This document shows positions 45,284 through 54,360 of a DNA stretch of 64,000 nucleotides, one piece after another. The notes beneath the pieces were generated by a model. The model made no database searches. It was not told the DNA's origin and saw only the letters and a program-made list of their open reading frames with translations. This DNA is from Chitinophagaceae bacterium BSSC1. GTDB taxonomy: Bacteria; Bacteroidota; Bacteroidia; Chitinophagales; Chitinophagaceae. Position 1 is the first letter of the stretch; each line of letters starts with the position of its first letter. The translations under genes and the position numbers were made by a program. The stretch covers positions 248,001-312,000 of the forward strand of contig NKJC01000004.1 of assembly GCA_002256435.1 (NCBI GenBank), given 5' to 3'.

Positions 45284-45856
45284 ATGAAAAAATCAATTTT
45301 TGCTGTTGCCGCTTTGGCAATGACCTTGGGTCTTTCTTCTTTTGTTGGTGCCGATACCAAAAAAGACGTAGTTAATTACACTGTAAGTGCTGAAAAAAGC
45401 CGTATTGATTGGATTGGTTCCAAGAAAGGTGATTTCCACACTGGATTTTTCCCAATCAAAAGCGGTTCTGTAGCCGTTGATGGTGGTAAATTAAAAGGCG
45501 GAAAGTTTGTAATTGACTTAGCTGGTGTTAAAGTAACCGATGCTTCAGCAGAACGTTTAACTGGTCACTTGAAAAGTGCAGACTTTTTTGACGTAGCCAA
45601 AAATGGCGAAGCAACATTTGAAATTGCTACTGTTAATTATACTAGCGATGCTTCAGCTGATGTAACTGGTACTTTGTCTATCAAAGGTGCAACCGTTCCA
45701 GTGAAATTTGTTGTAAATGTGCGCAGTGCTGATGACAAAGGATTCTTTGGTCAAGCATTCTTGAACATTGACAGAACTTTGTTGGGTGTTAACTATGGTC
45801 CTGGTCAAGTGTCTAAAGACGTACAATTAGCAGTACATATCTTCGGTACTAAATAA
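45284..45856 (+). CDS. YceI family lipid-binding periplasmic protein
   Basis: The 190-aa protein starts with a signal peptide (MKKSIFAVAALAMTLGLSSFVGA). It shows the YceI pattern: VNYTVSAEKSRIDWIGSK, GDFHTGFFPI, GGKFVIDLAGVKVTD, LTGHLKSADFFDVAKN and GTLSIKGATVPVKF. The fold is a lipocalin-like beta-barrel that binds polyprenyl lipids. The gene is monocistronic, with promoter and terminator. Confidence 0.93.
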   Translation: MKKSIFAVAALAMTLGLSSFVGADTKKDVVNYTVSAEKSRIDWIGSKKGDFHTGFFPIKSGSVAVDGGKLKGGKFVIDLAGVKVTDASAERLTGHLKSADFFDVAKNGEATFEIATVNYTSDASADVTGTLSIKGATVPVKFVVNVRSADDKGFFGQAFLNIDRTLLGVNYGPGQVSKDVQLAVHIFGTK

Positions 45857-45881
45857 TTTTAAGCTATTCTAAAGCTATAAA

Positions 45882-45915
45882 AAAGCCCCGTACCTTTTGG
45901 ATACGGGGCTTTCTA
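45882..45915 (+). terminator. Intrinsic terminator of yceI-like gene
   Basis: An 11-bp perfect stem (AAAGCCCCGTA / TACGGGGCTTT) with a 9-nt loop, then a T-rich tail. It sits 25 bp after the stop codon. Confidence 0.85.
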
Positions 45916-45955
45916 TTTGAGATCATTCGATTAAATTAATAACTTCTATTTAAAT

Positions 45956-46024
45956 CACTCTTCACTCTTCACTCTTCACTCTTCACTCTTCACTCTTCAC
46001 TTTCTTTCACTCTTCACTTTCCTC
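45956..46024. repeat. Tandem heptamer repeat (CACTCTT)n
   Basis: Six perfect copies of CACTCTT (45956-45997) are followed by degenerate copies to about 46024, reaching the stop codon of the DinB gene. It lies between the convergent yceI-like and DinB genes. A related 7-bp-period repeat occurs at 62771-62805. Confidence 0.9.
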
Positions 46025-46533
46025 TAAAAGTATCTCTCTTTCAAGATATTGATATGGTGGAGGTTATGCCCAAAAATGATAAAACAAAGCGCATTTAATG
46101 TACATGGATGCCCACTGGCATTGCCAATAAATTGCAATTGATCCTCTTTAAAACTGGCCAATAAAAGATCAGTTGTTTTGCGCACCAATAGATATTCTTC
46201 TTTTAAATCCGCTAAAGACCTATCAGCAACCGGTGCATTTTTGGCATATAGGTTTTCATCAAAACCGGGCAGTGGGGTAGTATCTTTTCTGGATATTCTA
46301 AGCGCCCTATAGGCAAAGATTCTTTCCGTATCTATTAAGTGTTGTACCAACTCTTTAATGGTCCATTTGCCTTCAGCATAAGCGTAATTGGCTTTCTCCT
46401 CTGGTAGCGCACTAATATAAGCAGCAATGGGGGCTGGATGTATTTGTAATAGTTCTGCAACTGACTGGCCTGTGGCCAAGTCTGCATATCCCTGATAAAA
46501 TGCGCCAAAGTCTCCGGCTAAAGGTCTAGGCAT
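46024..46533 (-). CDS. DinB family protein
   Basis: The 169-aa protein looks like a DinB/YfiT four-helix-bundle member: KWTIKELVQHLIDTERIFAYRALRISR near the middle (conserved His 66 region), and a C-terminal IIFGHNLHHINILKERY with two His. Metal-dependent hydrolase or thiol-S-transferase roles are known in the family. The start overlaps the S8 protease stop by 1 bp, indicating coupling. Confidence 0.88.
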   Translation of the reverse strand: MPRPLAGDFGAFYQGYADLATGQSVAELLQIHPAPIAAYISALPEEKANYAYAEGKWTIKELVQHLIDTERIFAYRALRISRKDTTPLPGFDENLYAKNAPVADRSLADLKEEYLLVRKTTDLLLASFKEDQLQFIGNASGHPCTLNALCFIIFGHNLHHINILKERYF

Positions 46534-48224
46534 TATTTGATGGATTTTGTTGGTTTGGTAAGGTTTTTTTGAATCTCTTTTTTAATCGGTTTTGTTTGAT
46601 CCGCCAAGTTAATAGACTGGTATGCATTGACAATTCCTCCCGTTTTACTCAAGTTGCCAAAGGATATGGGCTCTTTTTGTGATCCTGGTTTGAAATTGGG
46701 TAAACTGCTATCAGGTATGGAAACAGCCGTTTCAATAATCTGCTTAACCTGCACAGCTGTTAGTTCTGGATAATTGGATCTAATAAGTGCTGCAATGCCG
46801 GAAACTACAGGCGTAGACATACTAGTGCCATTTAAATTTCCGTACTCATTTCTACCTGGTAAAGTGGAATAGATTTTAACCCCAGGTGCAAAAACGTCTA
46901 CATTCATTTTTCCAAAATTGCTAAAATCTGCTGCCAAAGATCCTGTAGTTGCGGGGTCCCCGCTTGCTCCAATATTGATAAAATTCTCTGCCTTATAATT
47001 CCATTGTTTGGGATTAGGAAACACTTCTTTTACATCATTGTCTATTCCATCATTTCCTGCAGCATGAACTATGAGAACATCTTTACTGGCTGCATAACGG
47101 ATGGCGCTATCTACCCAGGCTTTTTCTGGCGAAAAGGATTTACCAAAACTCATATTGATAATTTTGGCTCCATTGTCTACTGCATACCTAATTCCTAGTG
47201 CCACATCTTTGTCATATTCATCACCGTCAGGTACTACACGCACCATCATTAATTGCACATTATCTGCAACCCCATTTACCCCAATGCCATTATTTCTAAC
47301 AGCTCCTATAATGCCAGTAACATGGGTTCCGTGCATGGGACTTGGTCCCATTACATCGGCATTGCCGTAATACCTATCTTGAAAATTCAAGTAATTATCT
47401 TTCACAATATCAGCTCGATAGTCAAATGGGGCTTTATCTTTTGATTCAAAAGCAGATTTTTTGCCTTCTACGTATTCATCTAGTTGTTCAATGGTATTGG
47501 TGTTTTTTTCATCTGGGTCAATCCCCATCATTTTGATACAGGTTAAATAACCCAATTTTGCTTCTTTGGCTATTTTGTTCTGCGGTTCAAATTTTTCAAG
47601 CGTTTCAGTGGTAAATACTTCCGTGCTCATTTCTTTGCGAAGCACTTTGTCGTGTCTCTTAAGGGCTTTTGCCGTAATTTCTACAAACAACAATTCTGTT
47701 TGTTCTTCCGTGCTAAAATTCATTTCAGCAGCTGCTTTTTTCCAGATTTGATAATTGCTAAAATCGGTGGCTGAAAGACTACTGCTATCTATTTCTTTTC
47801 CTAAGAATTGTGCTTTAAAGCGATGGTAAATTCTAGAACGCTCATCAGAACATTTTTTGATATTTCTACCGTCTTTTCCACCAAGAAAATTCCAACCGTA
47901 CACATCATCTATATAACCATTGCCGTCATCATCAATGCCATTACCTGGAATTTCTCCTAGATTCCTCCAAAGATGTGGTTTCAAATCTTCATGGGTTGTG
48001 TCTACACCTGAATCCAAAATTGCCACAATCACTGGTTTGGAAACCTTGTTTTTTTCTTTTAGAAATTGATAGGCTTTTGAAAGACTAATCCCATAATGTT
48101 GGTCCTGAGATTCGTCTAATAAGTGCCAGCCTCTTGGTACATCTTGTGCACAGAGTACTTCAACGGAAAATAGGGTAGGAATAATGGCTAAAGCAAGTGA
48201 GAATCGCATTTTTGTATCTTTCAA
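46533..48224 (-). CDS. Secreted S8 (subtilisin-like) serine peptidase with large insertion
   Basis: The 563-aa protein has a signal peptide ending near CAQ (25-27) and the catalytic triad: Asp 71 in AILDSGVDTTHEDL, His 298 in HGTHVTGIIGA and Ser 468 in GTSMSTPVVSG; the oxyanion Asn is in HAAGNDG (about 391). Between the Asp and His blocks is an insertion of about 185 residues (105-290), predicted helical and charged, absent from typical subtilisins. No T9SS C-terminal sorting domain is obvious. The last ~40 residues are Lys-rich. Confidence 0.92.
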   Translation of the reverse strand: MKDTKMRFSLALAIIPTLFSVEVLCAQDVPRGWHLLDESQDQHYGISLSKAYQFLKEKNKVSKPVIVAILDSGVDTTHEDLKPHLWRNLGEIPGNGIDDDGNGYIDDVYGWNFLGGKDGRNIKKCSDERSRIYHRFKAQFLGKEIDSSSLSATDFSNYQIWKKAAAEMNFSTEEQTELLFVEITAKALKRHDKVLRKEMSTEVFTTETLEKFEPQNKIAKEAKLGYLTCIKMMGIDPDEKNTNTIEQLDEYVEGKKSAFESKDKAPFDYRADIVKDNYLNFQDRYYGNADVMGPSPMHGTHVTGIIGAVRNNGIGVNGVADNVQLMMVRVVPDGDEYDKDVALGIRYAVDNGAKIINMSFGKSFSPEKAWVDSAIRYAASKDVLIVHAAGNDGIDNDVKEVFPNPKQWNYKAENFINIGASGDPATTGSLAADFSNFGKMNVDVFAPGVKIYSTLPGRNEYGNLNGTSMSTPVVSGIAALIRSNYPELTAVQVKQIIETAVSIPDSSLPNFKPGSQKEPISFGNLSKTGGIVNAYQSINLADQTKPIKKEIQKNLTKPTKSIK

Positions 48225-48294
48225 TGACTACAAATTTGCGAAAAGCTAACCATAAAATAACATCTCACTGCTAATTTAGGAAAATGTTAAGGTG

Positions 48295-48792
48295 CTAGAA
48301 CAGGGTCTGTACTCCGTGTGCAATTTTGAATTCTAGCTGTAATAGCCATTTTTTTCGCCACATACCACCTGAATAACCGGTTAATGAACGGTCAGATCCT
48401 ATGACCCTATGACAGGGGACTATAATGCAGATTTTATTTTTCCCATTGGTACTTGCGGCAGCACGAATCACTTTTGGGTCGCCCATTTTTTTGGCCAAAT
48501 CCATATAACTAATGGTTTTGCCATAGGGTATGGCTAATAACTCATTCCAAACTCGGGTTTGAAAATCAGTACCATCTTGGTGTACTGGAATAGAAAACTG
48601 TTTTCGTTTACCATGAAAAAATTCAATCAATTCTTCAGTGCATTGGTGCATCACTTCTGTAATGCCCGGTTCTCCATAGACCATTTGGTCCGGTTCATCA
48701 ACAAAACTCAATTCACAGATATATTGTTCTGTGCCCCCAATTTTTAAAAGACCAATAGGACTTTCATAATAAGTATAGTGAACTTCTTGCAT
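48295..48792 (-). CDS. ogt: Methylated-DNA--[protein]-cysteine S-methyltransferase
   Basis: The 165-aa suicide repair protein has the active site IIVPCHRVIG (Cys 127) and the DNA-binding IPYGKTISYMDLA and NGKNK stretches. It removes methyl groups from O6-methylguanine. The length and absence of an N-terminal Ada domain favour Ogt/MGMT type. The gene is divergent from the OsmC gene. Confidence 0.95.
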   Translation of the reverse strand: MQEVHYTYYESPIGLLKIGGTEQYICELSFVDEPDQMVYGEPGITEVMHQCTEELIEFFHGKRKQFSIPVHQDGTDFQTRVWNELLAIPYGKTISYMDLAKKMGDPKVIRAAASTNGKNKICIIVPCHRVIGSDRSLTGYSGGMWRKKWLLQLEFKIAHGVQTLF

Positions 48793-48910
48793 GGGTGAAC
48801 CTATTGGTAGAATTGAATGTTATAAAGACGGAAAACTATCTATTTTTATTGTGCCCATTGTTTCAAAAACAGAATGAATTAATTAAACTCTTATTTAAAT
48901 CTACCCAACT

Positions 48911-49324
48911 ATGAAAAGAAATGCAACAGCTATTTGGAATGGATCTGGCAAAGAAGGTACTGGCCATTTGTCTACCCAAAGCACCGTATTGAATCAAACC
49001 CAATATTCATTTAACTCTAGGTTTGCTGAGGGTGTTGGAACCAATCCAGAAGAATTAATGGCAGCTGCACATGCAGGCTGTTTTGCTATGAAATTAAGTT
49101 TTGTGTTGGGTGCTGCTGGATTTACACCAGATCAATTAGAAGTCAATTGTGCTATTTCCTTGGAAGACGGTGTGATAACAGCATCTCATTTGGTGTTAAC
49201 TGCCAAAATTTCTGGAATTTCAGAAGCCCAGTTTCAAGCAGCAGCTTCAGAAGCTAAAGCCAATTGTCCGGTAAGCAAGGCTTACAATATGACCATTAGC
49301 TTAGATGCCAAATTAATAGCCTAG
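48911..49324 (+). CDS. OsmC family peroxiredoxin
   Basis: The 137-aa protein has the OsmC two-Cys active site: Cys 57 in HAGCFAMKLS and Cys 119 in KANCPVSKA. The N-terminal part has the WNGSGKEGTGHLST segment of the OsmC subfamily. It reduces organic hydroperoxides. A second, different OsmC protein is at 58947-59351. Monocistronic. Confidence 0.95.
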   Translation: MKRNATAIWNGSGKEGTGHLSTQSTVLNQTQYSFNSRFAEGVGTNPEELMAAAHAGCFAMKLSFVLGAAGFTPDQLEVNCAISLEDGVITASHLVLTAKISGISEAQFQAAASEAKANCPVSKAYNMTISLDAKLIA

Positions 49325-49345
49325 TTATTGGGCTGCTTAAAGTAC

Positions 49346-50215
49346 TTATTTAAGTAGCTCATGCAATTGCATCAGTTCCTCTTGTTTGTATTGCACTGAC
49401 GGTTCGGAAAAACACTTAGCAGTTTCCTTAATTAATAATTGGATAATCCCCTTATGACTTTTGGGTTTAAAAAACTCAGGTTGAGGGGTTTGTCCAATTC
49501 TAATAAAATACTGTTCAATATCCTTGTGAGAAAAGGCTTGCCCAGTAGTGCTGTCTATATAAAAATGAATAGCTTCCTGTGGATTCTCCGTTTGCGTGCT
49601 AGAATCATAATCGGAATGAAAAAAAGCTATAATGCTCTGTTTAGGGATATTGATAATCCTAGCATTAATGTCTAGTAATTCACACATCACTTGGTAAATA
49701 ATCCCATTGGTAATGGCATTCCCTTTTTTGGCCGCCAAGACTTTGTGAATACAAAAATCGTCAGGTTGTTCATAATTGATTTCAACGCCCTTTAAACGAT
49801 AGTATTTGTACAAAATACTGGTTAATACATTGGCCTGTTCAAGCGGGGTTAAAAAATTATTCAACTCAAGCCATACATTTCTGCGGATTTTCTCTATCTC
49901 TTGCAAGGCTTGGGTACTCTGTAAATCAGGGTAATGAAACCTAGCCACCAATAAAGCCCCTAAAAGCAAGTCATGGTAGGCGCTTTCACTCCAATCTGTA
50001 AAATCTTGGGTCAGATCAGTAAAATGCAAGCGATGGATGATGGTTTCAATCCTTTCTTGAATGGTATCATTTAAGGTAGTTTCCCATAAATGTTCCAGAT
50101 TGGGAATGATTCCCTTGCCATAAGCAACCAGCTTTTCTGAAACAGTTGAATAGACTTCCTCATCGGGATCATCTATCAGGGTAAAGAGTGCATTGATTTC
50201 TTTGGTTGTTTGCAT
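49346..50215 (-). CDS. SirB1/transglutaminase-like protein
   Basis: The ORF extends to 50278, but ATG 50215 (MQTTKEINALFTL) is preferred. The 289-aa protein has an N-terminal helical part (VYSTVSEKLVAYGKGI) and a middle region LNNFLTPLEQANVLTSILYKYYRLKG typical of SirB1. The classic Cys-His-Asp of transglutaminases cannot be clearly identified here: Cys in DDFCIHKVL is a candidate. Function in Bacteroidota is unknown. Confidence 0.7.
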   Translation of the reverse strand: MQTTKEINALFTLIDDPDEEVYSTVSEKLVAYGKGIIPNLEHLWETTLNDTIQERIETIIHRLHFTDLTQDFTDWSESAYHDLLLGALLVARFHYPDLQSTQALQEIEKIRRNVWLELNNFLTPLEQANVLTSILYKYYRLKGVEINYEQPDDFCIHKVLAAKKGNAITNGIIYQVMCELLDINARIINIPKQSIIAFFHSDYDSSTQTENPQEAIHFYIDSTTGQAFSHKDIEQYFIRIGQTPQPEFFKPKSHKGIIQLLIKETAKCFSEPSVQYKQEELMQLHELLK

Positions 50216-50463
50216 ATGAACTGGTTGAAAATGACAGCAATAGCTTAAACTTCCATTATCTGTGATATTCCACCTCAAACTAACTTCTTTTTTTGCGCAT
50301 TTGCCCTAAATAGTTATTCCATAGTTGTGGAAATAATGGCTAAAAATGGCATACTATTTTGAAAAAAACATCGTTAAAGGCATTCTTTGGTACCATCGGT
50401 CAAAATTAACAAGTATGGGAAGGGGGGATGGATTACTTTTGCTCACTTACTTTAAACTATTAC

Positions 50464-51543
50464 ATGTCTACATTTGCCATTCCAAAATTCCCCGTTGTAA
50501 AGCAATCCCTGCATGCAGAATTGAAAAAACGCGTTCAGCAGTATTTTGATGAACAAGGAATTAAATCTACCGGTACGCCCAAACTATTTACCAAAGCCAT
50601 TGTGATGATTATGGCGTTTGTGGCTGTTTATATACAGTTATTAGTCTGGACCCCAGTTTGGTACCTAGCTATTTTAGAAGCTGTAATCCTTGGTGGATTG
50701 ATTGCAGGAATTGGATTTAACGTGATGCACGATGGTAGTCATGGCAGTTTTAGCACCAATCGTTGGATGAACCGAATTGCAGCTTCTTCTATGAGTTTGT
50801 TGGGAGCCAATCACTTTATGTGGAACATGAAGCACAATATGATTCACCACAGTTTTACCAATATTGATGGGGTGGATGACGATATTGAAATTGGGGTATT
50901 GATGCGTATGGCACCAACACAGAAGCGACTAAAAATGCACAAATTCCAGCATTTTTACTTCTGGTTCCTGTACATGCAATTGTATATTTTCTGGATTTTC
51001 TTTACAGACTACAACAAGTATTTCTCCAAAAAAATTGGGAATGTTCCTTTAAAGAAAATGGAGTTTAAAGACCATTTTGAATTCTGGATTGTGAAAGTTT
51101 ACCATGCAGCATTCTTTATTGTGATCCCTATTTATGCCCTAGGCTGGTTGCCCTGGTTGGTAGGATTTATAGTAATGAGTATGGTGGCCGGTTTTATCCT
51201 AAGCATTGTATTCCAATTAGCTCATACAGTAGAACACACAGAATTCCCGGTTGCTGATATTGCTTCACACCAATTACCTGATGAGTTTGCAGCACACCAA
51301 ATAAAAACTACTGCCAATTTTGCCACCAGAAATAAATTGGTGAGTTGGTTGGTTGGTGGCCTCAATTTTCAAATTGAACACCATTTATTTCCCAAAATTT
51401 CTCACGTGCACTATCCAGCCATTAGCAAAATTGTAAAGGCGGTTTGTGCGGAATATCAATTACAATATATTGAGTATCCTACTATGAGAAGAGCCGTAGT
51501 AGCCCACGTTAGATTTTTAAGAGATTTGGGCAGGGCCGATTAA
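50464..51543 (+). CDS. Fatty acid desaturase (acyl-lipid type)
   Basis: The ATG at 50464 is preferred to the upstream 50428 start. The 359-aa membrane protein has the three His boxes for a di-iron site: HDGSHG at 89-94, HNMIHH at 124-129 and QIEHH with His 306-307. The QIEHH form marks front-end/Delta5-Delta6-type acyl-lipid desaturases; four hydrophobic segments separate the boxes. It would introduce double bonds into membrane lipids. No b5 domain is present, so an external electron donor is needed. Confidence 0.92.
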   Translation: MSTFAIPKFPVVKQSLHAELKKRVQQYFDEQGIKSTGTPKLFTKAIVMIMAFVAVYIQLLVWTPVWYLAILEAVILGGLIAGIGFNVMHDGSHGSFSTNRWMNRIAASSMSLLGANHFMWNMKHNMIHHSFTNIDGVDDDIEIGVLMRMAPTQKRLKMHKFQHFYFWFLYMQLYIFWIFFTDYNKYFSKKIGNVPLKKMEFKDHFEFWIVKVYHAAFFIVIPIYALGWLPWLVGFIVMSMVAGFILSIVFQLAHTVEHTEFPVADIASHQLPDEFAAHQIKTTANFATRNKLVSWLVGGLNFQIEHHLFPKISHVHYPAISKIVKAVCAEYQLQYIEYPTMRRAVVAHVRFLRDLGRAD

Positions 51544-51565
51544 AAAGCTAGGAATAACAGCATAA

Positions 51566-51597
51566 AAAAGCCGGATAAAATCATTTATCCGGCTTTT
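51566..51597. terminator. Bidirectional intrinsic terminator
   Basis: A perfect 14-bp stem (AAAAGCCGGATAAA / TTTATCCGGCTTTT) with a 4-nt loop. It lies between the desaturase (plus) and topA (minus) convergent genes and has A and T tracts on both sides, so it serves both. Confidence 0.9.
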
Positions 51598-51610
51598 ATT
51601 TTGGTAGAGC

Positions 51611-54214
51611 TTATTTCTTTTTTGGACTGGCTTTTTTGCTAGCTGCTTTTTTAGGAGCCGCTTTTTTTGTGGCCGATTTAGTAGCACCTTTTGAAGCAGG
51701 TTTTGCTTTTTTGGAAAACGCGCCTGGTACTTGTTCTTCAATCATTTTCTTGATTAAATCTAAGTCAATGTCTACCAGTTCCTCCGCACTATATTTTTCC
51801 CCGTCAGCCCTTCTACCCATTTTCAACATCTTTTTCTGAAAACGAATAAATGGACCCCATCGGCCATTTTCAATAGAAATCTTTTCAGCTGGCCACTGGT
51901 TAATAAATCTATTGGCTTCCTTGTCCATTTTCTTTTCAATCAATTCATTGATATCGCTTTGAGACAAACTATCGTAATTGTATGCCCTTGGAATATTGAT
52001 GAATAAATCGTTCCACTTGATAAAAGGACCAAATCTTCCCTTGCCCTTGGTTACAGGCAATTCTTGGAAAAAAGCAATAGGCGCTTCTGCTTGATGCTTT
52101 TCTTGAATCAATTGTATGGCTCTTTCTAATTCTAAAGCGTGTAAATCTTCCCCCTTTGGAACGCTGATGAATTGCTCGCCCATGCGGATATAGGGGCCAA
52201 ATCGGCCAATATTTACCTGCAATTCTTGTCCTTCATATTCCCCAATGGTTTTGGGAAGTTCAAAGAGCTCCATGGCTTCAGCCATGCTAATGGTTTCAAT
52301 ACTTTGGTCTTGTTTGAGTTTGGCAAACCTTGGTTTCTCTTCTTCATTGCTGCTATCTCCAATCTGAACCATGGGACCGTACCTACCCATGCGGGCAATC
52401 ACTTTTTTACCAGACTCTGCGTCAATACCCAATTCTCTTTCGCCCTTGGCCCTTTCTGCTGTTTCTAAAGTATGTTCAATAGTACTATGGAAAGGTTTGT
52501 AAAACCCGTCAATCATATTGGACCAAATAATCTTACCATCAGCAATCTCATCAAATTCCTGTTCAATCTTGGCTGTAAACCCAAAGTCCATGACCTTGGT
52601 AAAATGTTGCTTTAAAAAGTCAGTTACCACCATTCCTAAATCGGTAGGGAATAATTTGCCTTTTTCAGCACCTGTATTTTCTGAAATGATTTCTTTTTCA
52701 ATCTCTTTGCCTGGAACCAATCTAAATAGGGTCACAGATCGCTTTACAGCATCCTTGTCGCGCTTTTCAACATAATTACGCTTCATAATAGTACTAATAG
52801 TGGGAGCGTAGGTAGAAGGTCTACCAATGCCCAATTCCTCTAGTTTTTTTACCAAGGAAGCTTCTGTATATCGCGCAGCAGGTCTACTGAATTTTTCTGA
52901 TGCAGTTAACTCTTTTAAAGTTAATTGCTGGTTAACAGCTAATGGAGGCAAGATTCCTTCTGCGTCTTCTTCGTCTTCATCATCCTTTCCTTCCATATAG
53001 ACTTTCAAGAATCCGTCAAATTTTAGCACTTCACCGGAAGCGGCTAAGGATTCCCCATTGGTGCTAATGGCAATTTTAGCCGTGGTCTTTTCAAATGCCG
53101 CATCGCTCATTTGTGAAGCAATGGTTCTTTTCCAAATCAGTTCATACAACCTTCTGGTTTCTTCATCTGCCAGGGTATGCTGATTCATATAAGTAGGCCT
53201 AATGGCTTCGTGGGCTTCTTGTGCTGATTCGTTTTTGTTCTTGAATTTGCGAGGCTGATGGTACTGTGGTCCATAAGCATTATTTACCTCAGCACTTATA
53301 TCGACTAACGCCGTATCACTCAAATTCACACTATCCGTACGCATGTAAGTGATCTTACCACTTTCATACAACTTTTGGGCAATCAACATGGTTTTACTCA
53401 CACTGTATCCCATTTTTCTAGACGCTTCTTGTTGCAGGGTAGACGTGGTAAAAGGAGCAGCCGGTGTTCTTTTGGTTGGTTTAACCTGAACATCCGTTAC
53501 TTTATAAGTAGCACCTATACAGGATTCTAAGAATTTTCTAGCAGCTACTTGTTCGGCATATTTAGCAGGGGCTTCCGCTTTGAATCCAACGGTTTTTCCG
53601 TTGATATCAGGAGCTAAAAAGTTGGCTTCAATTTTAAAACTACTCTCAGATACAAAATGGTTGATCTCTCTTTCTCTTTCTACCACCAATCTTACCGCTA
53701 CGCTCTGCACTCTACCAGCACTAAGGCTTCTTTGCATACCAATTTTGCGCCATAAAACAGGGCTTAATTCAAATCCTACCAATCTATCTAAAACCCTTCT
53801 GGCTTGTTGGGCATTCACTAGATTCATATTAATGATCCTAGGATTAGCTACTGCTTTTTTAATAGCTGGGGCGGTGATTTCATGGAAAACAATGCGTTTG
53901 GTCACTTTTGGATCCAGACCTAACACCTCGGCCAAATGCCAACTAATACTTTCTCCTTCACGGTCCTCATCCGATGCAAGCCAAACTTCATCTGCTTTTT
54001 TGGCCAATTGTCTCAGCTCTTTTACAACCCTTTCCTTGTCATCTGGCACTTTGTACCTTGGCAAATAATGATTGTTTACATCAATACCCATATCGTCCTT
54101 TTCTAGGTCACGAATATGTCCAAAGCAGCTCTTAACTTCAAAATCCTTGCCCAGGATCTTTTCAATTGTTTTGGCTTTTGCAGGTGACTCAACAATCAAT
54201 AAGTTTTTTGCCAT
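51611..54214 (-). CDS. topA: DNA topoisomerase I
   Basis: The ATG at 54214 is preferred to 54232 and gives MAKNLLIVESPAKAKTIEK. The type IA enzyme has the TOPRIM motif SDEDREGE, the active-site region YMRTDSVNLS and REVTLFRL-like elements. Instead of zinc fingers, the C-terminus carries four GR(Y/F/W)GP repeats (GRYGPMVQIG, GRFGPYIRMG, GRFGPFIKW, GRWGPFIRF), the Topo_C_Rpt type known in some bacteria. The last ~32 residues are Lys/Ala/Ser-rich. It relaxes negative supercoils. Confidence 0.95.
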   Translation of the reverse strand: MAKNLLIVESPAKAKTIEKILGKDFEVKSCFGHIRDLEKDDMGIDVNNHYLPRYKVPDDKERVVKELRQLAKKADEVWLASDEDREGESISWHLAEVLGLDPKVTKRIVFHEITAPAIKKAVANPRIINMNLVNAQQARRVLDRLVGFELSPVLWRKIGMQRSLSAGRVQSVAVRLVVEREREINHFVSESSFKIEANFLAPDINGKTVGFKAEAPAKYAEQVAARKFLESCIGATYKVTDVQVKPTKRTPAAPFTTSTLQQEASRKMGYSVSKTMLIAQKLYESGKITYMRTDSVNLSDTALVDISAEVNNAYGPQYHQPRKFKNKNESAQEAHEAIRPTYMNQHTLADEETRRLYELIWKRTIASQMSDAAFEKTTAKIAISTNGESLAASGEVLKFDGFLKVYMEGKDDEDEEDAEGILPPLAVNQQLTLKELTASEKFSRPAARYTEASLVKKLEELGIGRPSTYAPTISTIMKRNYVEKRDKDAVKRSVTLFRLVPGKEIEKEIISENTGAEKGKLFPTDLGMVVTDFLKQHFTKVMDFGFTAKIEQEFDEIADGKIIWSNMIDGFYKPFHSTIEHTLETAERAKGERELGIDAESGKKVIARMGRYGPMVQIGDSSNEEEKPRFAKLKQDQSIETISMAEAMELFELPKTIGEYEGQELQVNIGRFGPYIRMGEQFISVPKGEDLHALELERAIQLIQEKHQAEAPIAFFQELPVTKGKGRFGPFIKWNDLFINIPRAYNYDSLSQSDINELIEKKMDKEANRFINQWPAEKISIENGRWGPFIRFQKKMLKMGRRADGEKYSAEELVDIDLDLIKKMIEEQVPGAFSKKAKPASKGATKSATKKAAPKKAASKKASPKKK

Positions 54215-54360
54215 ATTTTCCAAAACCGCCATGGGCGGTGATTTGATGATGTTTATAAGAAACCGAAACTAGGTTGAATTAGGCTTTTTTAGTACCTGAC
54301 CCTTCCGCCGGTTTGGATGCAATATTAGTCCAAAGAGTTAAATTCCAAAAAATATCCCTG

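Noticed and set aside
45956..46024. CRISPR-like array
   Set aside because: Units are 7 bp and contiguous without unique spacers; it is a simple tandem repeat.
54224..54239. ACCGCC/GGCGGT hairpin before topA as a regulatory switch
   Set aside because: Only a 6-bp stem with a 3-nt loop; it overlaps the alternative start codon and there is no other evidence.
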